In this document: one piece after another, positions 55,750 through 64,000 of the stretch
How positions within the stretch are numbered: position 1 is the first letter of the stretch
How the letters are laid out: every line of letters begins with the position of its first letter
Source of the DNA: Hsuehochloa calcarea
Taxonomy: Eukaryota; Streptophyta; Magnoliopsida; Poales; Poaceae
Direction of reading: 5' to 3'
NCBI GenBank assembly: GCA_036346395.1
Contig: CM070604.1
Span: forward strand, 38,095,662-38,159,661
Length of the DNA: 64,000 nt
Program-made: the position numbers and the translations under genes
Notes under the pieces: model-generated
The model's database searches: none
Seen by the model: only the letters and a program-made list of their open reading frames with translations
What the model was told of the DNA's origin: nothing

Positions 55750-56128
55750 CCAGGGGTATATACATGGCTGTTCACCCCGAGGTTGGGCGCAAGGTTTTGG
55801 ATACCGGAACCTTTTTTTTTATTAACCGGGGCCGAAATTAACAAAATAAAATTTGATTTTTTGGATTTTAAATTAAAAGAATAATTTTGAACAAAATTCA
55901 AGCAAATTCATATCTTTTTACAAAACTTATTCTAACCGAATTTTTTAACGATTTGTATTCCTACCGACTCTTACCGGTAAATAAAACAAATTCTGATTTT
56001 CACACACAATTCTGAACACTAGTCGGGCGTGTTGCACTGCGTTTTTTTTTTTTCTCAAAGGCACTGCATTTGTGTTGTTTATTTGTACAAGCGTGCACAT
56101 ACAAAAGCAGTAATTAATTGAGTTCTTC
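55750..56128. other. 3' flank of the RING-H2 gene
   Basis: No gene. AATAAAAT at about 55845 could serve as polyadenylation signal. The rest is AT-rich, with poly-T runs at 55811 and 56043, up to the CACTA terminus. Confidence 0.45.
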
Positions 56129-56149
56129 CACTAATATAGAGAGGGTTAT

Positions 56150-56665
56150 CACAAACGGTTTTTGAACCGTCTGAATCTATATGTCTGTGCTAACAGACGG
56201 TTATCACAGACAGTTTGTGAGCCGTCTGTGAAAAGTCATACCACAAATGATTTTTGGTGAAAACTGTATGTGATAGTAGGACTTCACATACAGTTTTTGG
56301 TAGAAACCGCATGTGATGTCCTACTATCATAGACGGTTTCACCAAAAAACCGTTTGTGCTATTTGGGATATCACAGACGGTTTTGTGCAAAAATAGTCTG
56401 TAAAGGTCTACTATCACAGACACTTTATACCAAAAATCTTCTGTGATAGTAGGCCTTCACAGACGGTTTTTGATAGTAGTCATTTGTGATATTCGATATA
56501 TCACAGACGGTTGTTGGTGGTAGCCATCTGTGACCGAATATACATCACAGGCGGGTGTTAGTAGTAACCATTTGTGATTGTGTACATATCACAAACGGTT
56601 GTTAGTAGTAGCCGTCTGTGAGTATCATTCATAGATGGTTTATTTCACAAAACTGTCTGTGATAG
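56150..56665. repeat. CACTA subterminal repeats
   Basis: Many direct and inverted copies of 'tcacagacggtt' and its complement 'aaccgtctgtga', spaced 20-45 bp, several facing each other as hairpins. Such arrays are the known transposase-binding subterminal regions of grass CACTA elements. Confidence 0.85.
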
Positions 56666-56871
56666 TTCATTCTATACCTAAATATATTTTAATTTTTTGG
56701 CTAGCCTCAGGTAATGCTAGCTATGCTCTCTAAAAATAAGCAAGCATAAAACAGATATATCACAATTGATTTGATATAGAACAACTCAAAGTGATTTACA
56801 AACTCAATATCAATTACAAAGTCACTTTAATGATCTAATTACAAAGTGGTTTGATTACATCTCAAAATGAA

Positions 56872-57006
56872 TTACAACAAATCAGAGTTGCCGGGGTGAA
56901 ACTCTCTACTCTCGTTAATGATATCCCTCGTGATGAGGGTGGCGAGCCGTCCTCGAACTTCCACGAGTAAGTCCAGATTGAAGCAACTTTCTGGTATTTT
57001 CATGCC
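56872..57006 (-). pseudogene. Last exon of the CACTA transposase gene
   Basis: The minus strand, after a likely intron acceptor (gcggcag, complement of 57007-57013), reads 'GMKIPESCFNLDLLVEVRGR' continuing to 'SREFHPGNSDLL' and a TAA (complement of 56872-56874). The frame is open throughout and this matches my recollection of the C-terminus of grass CACTA-encoded proteins. The rest of the gene is separated by the copia insertion just 25 bases upstream of this exon, so it cannot be expressed normally. Confidence 0.6.
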
Positions 57007-57033
57007 CTGCCGCTAGCAAGAGTAAAGTAGTAA

Positions 57034-57038
57034 GCATA
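57034..57038. repeat. Left target duplication GCATA of the large copia element
   Basis: The five bases directly before the TG of the LTR. The right copy would lie beyond position 64000 and cannot be checked here. Confidence 0.4.
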
Positions 57039-58899
57039 TGTGGATATCGTGAGGATATGTGCACGATCTCAGGATGATGAGTCAATTGGCAATGGCGTTG
57101 TTGGTTTGCAAAATCTCGCGTTTTCGGGTTTGCTCCAAGGTCCGCTGCACCAAAGTGTCTCGATCGGTGGTGTCGGGCGGTCGACCGCCTGGAGGAGTCC
57201 GACCGGCCATGGTGGCGGTCCGACCGCCAAAATGTTTTTGGCTTTTGAGCCGGGCCAAAATAGGTTGTGTAGGCAAGTGAGGAGTCTCCGGATGTGGTCC
57301 CATCATTTTTGGAGCTCCCAATAAAAGTTCTATTCGCTTGAAAATTCCGTAAGGTTTCGAATTTTGAGTTGAAAATTTGGCTGTCTTTGGACCGGTCCGA
57401 CCGCCGCTGTGGGAGCGGTCCGATCAAGATGAATCGGCCTGACCGCCCTGTGGCTGGCTGATCAAGCAATGGCTTGAAGGTTAGCCAAGTGTTGCATTGA
57501 GTTGGTTTTGATTGTGTTATTATATGAACTTCAATGCTTTATTGTTGTATATTGCATTGCGGAACTAACGTGGGTCAAGTTGTGAAGAACTTGTTCCTAA
57601 ACGATTTGTTTGTCTATTGTCGCAGCGTGTGGCTTGCGTGTCAACGACGCCAACGGTGAGTGGATCGACTACGCTTGGAGAGCCGAGGTCCGAACGATCG
57701 TGGATACTGTGAGGTCGTGTGACACAAGTATGGTGCGTATGGGCAAGATGGATCGAACGGGTGGTTCGATCATACCGGTTGGATCAAAGCGTGCGGATAT
57801 CGGTGCGAGTCTCGGGAGGTTCCGATGTGATTCTGACAAGAGAGGCTTGGCGACGCGATGAGAACCGCCGATCAACCTACACGTGGTGAAGCAAAGCGAT
57901 TGCTTCAATAGTTATGTGTGTGGGTCCCATGTGTAAGTGACCCCAAAAGTGAAACCCTAACTCTAGTATAAATAGAAAGGGAGATGGAAAACCTTTGAAG
58001 CACTCATTTGGCATTCTTCCTCACTTTCTAGGGTTTGGAGGAGAGGAGAGGAGAACTAGGGTTTGGAGTGTGCTCCTTGTTGAGCTCTTGCCCTCCTTGT
58101 TGGAGAGGTTTTGTAAGCATCTTGTGTGACCGAACAATCTTGTGATGCTCAATTGAAAGATCGCTTGCTCCCTTTGTGTTCTTCTCCCTTTGGATGATTT
58201 TGGTGCTTCCTTGATTCAAAGGTTCATGCTTGGTCTCTTGGCCTACTTTATCTTGCTTTGATGTGTGGGATTACTCCTAGAGTCATCTAGATCATCAACC
58301 CCCCACAAGCAAGTCTTGAATTAAGATTTTCACATTTCTAGGGTTTGTGCACTTCTTTGGTAAAATCTCGAGAGATCGATTCTCAAGTGGATCTCGACGG
58401 ATCGTCGCTAAAATAGGTCTCTAATATCATTAGGAGGTGTGCTCAAATTTGGTCAAGTTTTATTGGTTGAATCAAAAGTTGGATCAAATTTCGCTTTGGA
58501 TTTGGGTGGAGTTTTTCAAGATCGACTCTACCGGTCCGACCGGTCTTTCAACGGCGGTCCGACCGCCCATGTATTCGAGATCACTGGTTTGCCGGGTCGA
58601 ATCCATTGATAACCGATCCGACCGCCGCTTAGTTGTCGGTCGATCATTGGTTGACCGTCGGTCCGATCGCCGTGGTAGCCTGGCCGACCGCCAGACTCAA
58701 AGAAGGAACAAAGAGTTCTTTTCTCCGCTTGTGTCGTGTGGTTGAGGGTTTATCAAATCCAACAAAAGGCTTCCGTTGTGTGCTTATCGATCTTCTTAGC
58801 TTTCATAGCTAGAGGTGTAAAGTTCGTGTTGGTTTTGATTTAGGCGAGAAAGTTTTGAAAGCGCCTATTCACCCCCTTTAGTCGCCTTCCGGTCCTACA
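57039..58899 (+). mobile_element. Copia 5' LTR
   Basis: An 1861-bp LTR, TGTGGATATC to GGTCCTACA, directly followed by the primer site. It has two clusters of the palindrome CGGTCNGACCG, one upstream of the TATA box (57170-57460) and one near the end (58530-58690). Conserved phrases such as 'cacccccttta' just before the end are usual for this type of grass copia LTR. Confidence 0.88.
57967..57974 (+). promoter_or_regulatory. TATA box of the copia 5' LTR
   Basis: TATAAATA, 929 bases into the LTR, at the position conserved in the other copia LTRs. Confidence 0.6.
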
Positions 58900-58901
58900 A
58901 G

Positions 58902-58913
58902 TGGTATCGAGCC
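58902..58913 (+). other. Copia primer binding site
   Basis: TGGTATCGAGCC two bases after the LTR. It resembles the initiator tRNA-Met site TGGTATCAGAGCC with one base missing at the CAG. Confidence 0.75.
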
Positions 58914-58953
58914 TGCTAGCTCTTCTCATAGATCTTAACCGGTCTTTGGAGCC

Positions 58954-59970
58954 ATGGCGATCGACAAGTACTCAACCAAGCCACACATTTTTAGGAGTTG
59001 ACTTTGCATACCGGAAGGCTCGTATGCAAGCATATATCGAGGCTCAAGGGCACGCTATTTGGCTTAAGGTGAAAAACCCTTATGTCGTGCCACCGATGAC
59101 GATACGATCACTCCGATGTGGAGGCCAACAAGAAGGCTCTAATTATTTGATCCAAGGCCTTAGTCGATCCGAGTTTGAGCGTGTTGCTCACTTGCGGTCG
59201 CTTCACGAGATCCGCGACTCTTTGTGACTATCATGAAGGGTCCATCGCGATCAAGGAAGTGAGACAGAACCACTCAAGAAAGTATACTCAAAGATTGAGC
59301 AAAGGCCCGTGAGTCTTTGGATGAGTGTGGGAAGATTCTCTAAGATTCTTCATGATCTTCACGCCGTTGACTTGATATTTTCGAATCAAAATGCACGCCA
59401 CTTCGGGTGCTCTTGATGTGAAGGTCTGGGAATGAAGATCACTTCCATCAATGACAACATCACATGAGTGAGCTTACCATGGATAAGCTTTACTCGAGGT
59501 TGAAGACGCATGAGATTGATTTTATCTCGCGTCCCCAAGACAGTCGATGGCATTAGTGGTCGACAAATCCAAGGGTTGTTCTTCGAGTCTCTTGATTGTA
59601 GCTCATCCGGTTTTTCATTATCCGCTTACATTCTTTAAGTGATGAGCAACTAGAGAAACCGCCTGAGGATGACTTAGACCTCCTTTCCACCAAATTCACA
59701 AGAGCGTATAACAAGGTGAGAAATAGGAGGAGAAGTGGACCTATCACGTGCTTCAATGTGGTGAGCCAAACCACATTCGCTCCAGGTGCCCCAAGCTAAA
59801 GGGCAAGGAGGAGAAGGAGACACGAAGACATCCCGGTGAGAGGGATGCTAAACCCAAGAAGACAAGTTTGTCAGCCGGGTCCTTGCCGCCTAGAGAATGT
59901 CAATATGAGCGATGTGGACTCGGAACGGAGGACGACGAGAGTGACTCGTGGCAAGAAGAAGGCGCATGAC
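58954..59970 (+). pseudogene. Copia gag, first part with zinc knuckle
   Basis: The ATG at 58954 starts 'MAIDKYSTKP', and after an early frame change the gag continues as 'LGVDFAYRKARMQAYIEAQG', 'NYLIQGLSRSEFERVAHLRS' (59000-59227), a UBN2-type Gag. Damaged sequence follows. At about 59740-59800 there is a zinc knuckle 'CGEPNHIRSRCPKLKGKEEK' whose first cysteine is in another frame because a base is missing. Several frameshifts prevent translation as one protein. Confidence 0.75.
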
Positions 59971-60124
59971 TTCACCGCATGTGTTTCATGGCCAAGAACA
60001 CCACGACAATGACTCCTCCAACGATGAGGATCCTTTTAGTGATCCTCGATGAGGTTGCCCTTCTATTGCCGGCATGAAAAGGGCGTTGGTGCCTTGCTGA
60101 ATGTAAATTGCATAAGCAAGTAAA

Positions 60125-61381
60125 ATGATTAAGAAGCAGGATATCATGATTGATAATTTGAACCTAGAAGTTGTTAGGCTTAAATCTATTAATCCTGATG
60201 ATATTTGTGAATCCTGCACTAGCTTGCTTAATGACTTGACAAGCTTGAAATCTGCTCATTCCTCTGTCACTAATCAACTTAAAGATGCTCTCGATGAACT
60301 AGAATCTCTCAAGTCTAGTTATGCTTGCTTAGATGCCATTTTACTTGATGTGACTTCCATGGAAGCTATCCCTTTAACTTGCTCAAATTGTGCTTTGCTT
60401 GAATTAAAACTGGGTAGCTCCTTAAAAGAATTGCAAAAATTTGATGCTAGTCACACATGCTTTCATTGTAAGAATAATAAAATTAAGATGCAAGAGATGA
60501 AAGAAATGCTAGTTTACTCTAGAGTTGCATCTTGTGAAAATTGTCCCAAGCTTACAATTGAGATTGAAGCCTTAAACAAGACCCTTGAAGAAAAGGCTAA
60601 AATTGAAAGATCCATGTCTTTTACTGCTTCTAAGAAAGTTATTGATTCTAACTCTTGTGCTTTAAATGCTGAAGTTGAAACCATGATCAATCAGATTCAA
60701 GAGGCATTTAGAGTCAAATTTAAGGAGCAGTTGAATAGGATTAGAGAATCCTATTGTGTGTCTTGTGAGGCCTTCAAAGTGGAAGTGGCCCTTCTTAAGA
60801 GTAAGAGCAATGAGGTAATCAAGTCTAGCAAGTGCACTAGATGTGAGGGTTTAATGAAAGAGAATGATTACCTCAAGGTGACTCTTGAGAAGTTTTCAAG
60901 TGGGAAAAAGAAACTCAACATGATTCTTGATCAATCCAAGGTGAGCGTGAAAAATAGTGGTCTAGGTTTCAATCCCCTAGAGCATTCCAAGAAAAACCCA
61001 CCTAGGATTGCTAGAGTTGTGAATAATGGCTTGTTTGAGCTAGAACCTCCTAAGGCATCCGGGGTTGTTTTCAAATCCGCTGGTTTTGCTCAAACTCTTT
61101 CTGGCAAGAAAGGTGCCTTCACTCATTCTGTACAGACCTCTCAAAAGGTCCAGTACCATTGCACCTTCTGCAAGAAAGAAGGCCACACTGTTGAGTTCTC
61201 GCTTCCGAGAGCAAAACTTGAGAGAAAAGAGAGGATGAGCGCCCTAAGATCCATTAGAGGAGTCCCTTCTCCAGCTGTAGTCTCTAGAGCTAGGCAGCCT
61301 GTTTATCGCACCACACATAGGCCTAGATTTGTAGAGAACTTTGTAGACTCTTTTGGTGGGTCTAGGCAAGTGTTGGATTAG
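60125..61381 (+). CDS. Copia gag-region ORF with coiled coil and second zinc motif
   Basis: A 418-codon ORF. Residues 1-260 are heptad-rich (leucine/isoleucine with lysine and glutamate) and punctuated by CxxC pairs ('CESC', 'CSNC', 'CFHC', 'CENC', 'CVSC', 'CTRC') at fairly regular intervals of about 30-45 residues. Near the end is a CCHC-like knuckle 'CTFCKKEGHTVEFS' in which the last cysteine is serine. This is followed by a basic segment and 'HRPRFVENF'. Long gag regions of this kind occur in some grass copia elements. It is probably continuous with the gag before it in the original element. Its role in particle assembly is inferred. Confidence 0.7.
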   Translation: MIKKQDIMIDNLNLEVVRLKSINPDDICESCTSLLNDLTSLKSAHSSVTNQLKDALDELESLKSSYACLDAILLDVTSMEAIPLTCSNCALLELKLGSSLKELQKFDASHTCFHCKNNKIKMQEMKEMLVYSRVASCENCPKLTIEIEALNKTLEEKAKIERSMSFTASKKVIDSNSCALNAEVETMINQIQEAFRVKFKEQLNRIRESYCVSCEAFKVEVALLKSKSNEVIKSSKCTRCEGLMKENDYLKVTLEKFSSGKKKLNMILDQSKVSVKNSGLGFNPLEHSKKNPPRIARVVNNGLFELEPPKASGVVFKSAGFAQTLSGKKGAFTHSVQTSQKVQYHCTFCKKEGHTVEFSLPRAKLERKERMSALRSIRGVPSPAVVSRARQPVYRTTHRPRFVENFVDSFGGSRQVLD

Positions 61382-61599
61382 GACATCGTGAGGAGAGACC
61401 ACGGTAGCACCTAGACAAGGGAGTATCGATCTTTTGGTAGATCGTTTGGAGAGGTCTAGGTGGTTCTCATGTGCATCCTTATGATTTTATTCCCGATCAT
61501 GTTTACGCTATTTCTATCGCTGCTCCCGGACATCGTGCTTCTCGATCGGATTCCTCGATCATTTATCACTAACCCCATCTCGAGGCACGGATGTTTTCT

Positions 61600-62110
61600 C
61601 GATTGTGCTTTTAGGTCCGTCGTGCGAGGAAGGAGGACATATGGCTTGTTGACTCGGTGTTCTCGACATATGACCGGAGATTCTAGATGGTTCTCCTCCT
61701 CACACGTGCATCCGCAACGAATTGATCACATTTGGGGATGCTTCTACGGACCGTGGATCGCAAAGGGCACCGTGGCGTCAACGACAAGTTCATGCTAAAA
61801 GACGTTGCTTTGGTAAGTAAGTCGAGGTATAATCTTCTATCTGCTTCTCACCGCTAGATGAGGGTCTAGAAGTGAGGTTTAAGAGAGGTGAGTGTAGAGT
61901 TCTAGATTCCTCGGTGAGCTTGTTTTTGAGATCTCCAGATTTGAGAAGATCTTACGTGCAAATTTCAAGATTTCTTCGCCTCAGATCCTAGGTGTCTTGT
62001 AGCCTCCGATTCTCATGACCTTGTTTTGTGGCATCGTAGACTTGGACATATAGGTTTTGATCATTTGTCTAGAGTCGGTTGCAAGGATTTGATTAGAGGT
62101 TTGCCTAGGT
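61600..62110 (+). pseudogene. Copia protease and GAG-pre-integrase remnants
   Basis: Around 61640-61690 the frame gives 'DIWLVDS' and then, after a one-base loss, 'RHMTGDSRWF'. This is the aspartic protease motif D-S-G-C-S-x-H-M-T-G, broken exactly at the G. At 61990-62105 'LWHRRLGHIGFDHLSR' and 'KDLIRGLP' identify the GAG-pre-integrase (zinc-binding) domain. The order protease, then integrase before RT confirms Ty1/copia. Confidence 0.75.
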
Positions 62111-62279
62111 CAAGGTCATAGAGATCTTGTGTGCTCACCTCAGACATGGTAAGATGGTGTCCGCTTCCCACCCACCTCTTACTTTGGTAATGACTGATGG
62201 ACTGTGACAGACTTCTTCACTTAGATACTGATTGGTCCTTCTAGAGTTCACCACCGGTGGGAAATGGTATGTGCGGTGG

Positions 62280-62871
62280 TTGTGGATGATTACTCCTGTA
62301 TTCATGGGTTTATTTTCTTGCTTCTAAGGACGAAGCATTTGGATTCTTTAGAGATCTGATCCTTAGAATTGTTGTTGATATACCTGGAGCTTTGAGAGCC
62401 ATTAGGAGTGACAATGTGACAGAGTTCAAGAATTCTTCTTTTTCTACCTTCTGCACTGATAGGGGAATTGAGCATCAGTTTTCTTCTCCTAGAGTTCCCC
62501 AGCAGAATGGTGTTGTAGAAAGGAAGAACAGAACCCTTGTAGAGATGGCTCGGACCATGCTAGATGAGCATTCTACTCCTAGGAGATTTTGGGCTGAGGC
62601 GATCTCTACTGCTTGTTATATCTCCAATAGGGTTTTCTTGAGATCTGTGGTTGGGAAGACCTCTTATGAGCTTAGATTTGGTCATTCTCCCAAAGTCTCT
62701 CATTTCAAGATTTTTGGTTGCAAGTGCTTCATTCTTAAACATGGCAACCTTGATAAATTTGAGTCTAGATGTTTTGATGGCATATTTCTTGGATATCCTG
62801 CTCATTCTCGTGGCTATCGTGTTTTTAATATTGATACTAACAAAATTGTTGAGACTTGCGGTCACTTTTGA
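62280..62871 (+). pseudogene. Copia integrase core
   Basis: After a damaged first part (about 62200-62390, with 'VVVDDYS' and 'KDEAFGFFRDL' in changing frames), an open stretch from 62392 has 'RSDNVTEF' with the second catalytic aspartate (usually SDNGTEF, here G to V) and 'PQQNGVVERKNRTL' with the catalytic glutamate. Then come 'FWAEAISTACYISNRV' and 'HFKIFGCKCF', all typical of Ty1/copia integrases. It closes at 62871 by a frame change after 'IVET'. Confidence 0.85.
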
Positions 62872-63152
62872 TGAGGCTAGTCCTGTACTAGACCCGATGC
62901 TTCAGTACACAGTGTTCTCGAAATTCAAGGAAGCATTTTCAATCGATGATGACTCGAGGGTGAAAACCAAATCATCCTCCGCCTACCTCGAGAGGGTGGA
63001 GAGCCTGCTACTACTACATCGGTTTGGAGAGCGGCCTCCTCCTATCCCCACCGACGATCCGAGTGGCTCTGCTCCTACCTCCACAACTCATGAGGTAGAG
63101 GCCACTGCACCAGAGCACCTCTTCAGATACAAATGACAACATCCACCGAAAG

Positions 63153-64000
63153 ATGATTGGGGATCTTCAAGAGCGAGTCACTCGCTCTAGGTTTATTTCT
63201 CCTGATTCTCATGCACATTCGCTTTTGTCGCTTCTTTTGAACCCCGAGATATCACCCATGCTTTATCTTGATGCCTCTTGGGTCAATGCCATGCATGAAG
63301 AGCTTGAAAATTTCGAGAGAAACAAAGTCTGGTTTTTAGTTGAGCGACCTTCCGATTCTCATGTTATTGGAACAAAATGGGTTTTTAAAAATAAGCAAAG
63401 TGAGGATGGATTGGTTGTTCGCAATAAGGCTAGACTTGTAGCTCAAGGTTATTCCCAGGTAGAGGGCTTAGACTTTGAAGAGACCTTTGCTCTAGTAGCT
63501 AGATTGGAAGCCATTCGTATTCTTTTAGCATTTGCAACATCCAAGGGTTTCAAGCTTTTTCAAATGGATGTTAAAAGTGCTTTCTTGAATGGCTTCATAG
63601 AAGAAGAGGTCTTTGTCAAGCAACCTCCTGGTTTTGAAAATCAAAATTCTCAAACCATATTTTTAAACTCTCTAAAGCCCTCAGATGGATCAAACAAGCT
63701 CCTAGAGCTTGGTATGACAGGCTTAAGAGTTTCTTGCTTGAAAATGATTTCAAAATGGGAATGGTTGATAAAACTTTGTTCACTCTCATGCATGGCAGTG
63801 ATTTCTTGTTGGTTCAGATTTATGTGGATGATATTATATTCGTGGTTCCTCTCATGCTTTGGTGTCTAGATTTTCGATTCAATGAGCAAAGTGAGTTTGA
63901 GATGAGCATGATGGGAGAGTGACATTCTTCCTTGGCCTACAAATCAAGCAACGAAAGAAGGCACCTTCGCTCACCGAGTAAGTATACAAAGGACCTTCTT
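63153..64000 (+). pseudogene. Copia reverse transcriptase (incomplete at window end)
   Basis: 'DASWVNAMHEELENFERNKV', 'GTKWVFKNKQ', 'NKARLVAQGYSQVEGLDFEE' and 'FQMDVKSAFLNGFIEEEVFV' give the N-terminal half of a Ty1/copia RT, with the first catalytic aspartate in 'MDVKSAFLNG'. A frame change near 63640-63690 moves the rest, with 'LLVQIYVDDIIFV' (catalytic YVDD), into the frame at 63734-63922. RNase H and the 3' LTR lie outside the window. Confidence 0.85.

Larger units (their letters stand above)
56129..57038 (-). mobile_element. CACTA (En/Spm) transposon end, interrupted by copia
   Basis: The terminus CACTAATATAGAG at 56129 is preceded by TTC, a possible 3-bp duplication. It is followed by about 500 bp of subterminal repeats and the last exon of a minus-strand gene, so this is the element's 3' end. 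At 57039 a copia element was inserted (5' flank GCATA). The other CACTA end is not in the window. Confidence 0.8.
57039..64000 (+). mobile_element. Large Ty1/copia element (5' LTR, gag, pol; 3' end beyond window)
   Basis: 5' LTR 57039-58899, primer site, long gag region (58950-61380), then protease, GAG-pre-integrase, integrase and RT in the Ty1/copia order. The 3' part of RT, RNase H and the 3' LTR are cut off by the window end. Coding frames are broken repeatedly. It inserted into the CACTA element. The three other copia LTRs of the window belong to the same or a near family. Confidence 0.88.

Noticed and set aside
55467..55901. 144-codon minus-strand ORF opposite the RING-H2 gene
   Set aside because: Antisense shadow of a GC-rich coding region; the plus strand has an intact domain with all zinc ligands.
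57040..57861. ORFs in the copia 5' LTR
   Set aside because: LTR sequence repeated elsewhere with broken frames, and no domain.

Overview
This window is plant nuclear DNA, almost certainly from a grass. The evidence is chromodomain Ty3/gypsy elements with initiator-tRNA-Met primer sites, Ty1/copia elements, a CACTA end with the 'cacagacggtt' subterminal repeats common in grasses, and one very GC-rich intronless plant-type RING-H2 gene. I cannot name the species. There is no prokaryotic content, CRISPR, rRNA or tRNA gene. Roughly 90 percent is transposable elements, mostly nested in each other.

Left part (1-8.6 kb): an unrecognised GC-rich stretch is followed by a gypsy-type LTR (1103-3528, resuming 6841-7661). 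It is split by a related solo LTR (3529-6835) with a perfect 5-bp target duplication (GTTGT-like word GTGTT on both sides). The outer LTR was then entered by a copia LTR (7662-about 8603), which breaks off abruptly.

Centre (8.6-44.4 kb): two multimeric arrays of one Tekay/Del-like chromovirus family lie in opposite orientations, one inside the other. The minus-strand array reads internal(part)-LTR-internal-LTR (8604-44413). Both of its internal copies carry the same gag/protease deletion. Its LTR at 18474-44413 is split by a plus-strand array LTR-internal-LTR-internal-LTR (21482-43473). That array is flanked by one GTTTA target duplication, so it behaves as a single insertion. gag-pol is recognisable in all copies but broken by many small indels. 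Many of these fall in CAG/CTG/CCG contexts, so some may be sequencing artefacts.

Right part (44.4-64 kb), in order: a reversed copia LTR fragment; a multi-exon minus-strand gene of the 'putative gypsy-type transposon' kind, split by a copia solo LTR with perfect AAAGC duplication; a possible Mutator-like fragment; an AT-rich minisatellite; a small copia remnant with inverted LTRs; an unidentified ORF; the only convincing host gene (ATL-type RING-H2 E3 ligase, 55264-55749); a CACTA end with the last exon of its transposase gene; and a large copia element (57039 to beyond the window) inserted in that CACTA element.

I found no new cellular system. The most unusual structures are the two opposed tandem retrotransposon arrays, the inverted-LTR copia remnant, and palindromic or tandem motifs repeated inside unrelated LTR families.
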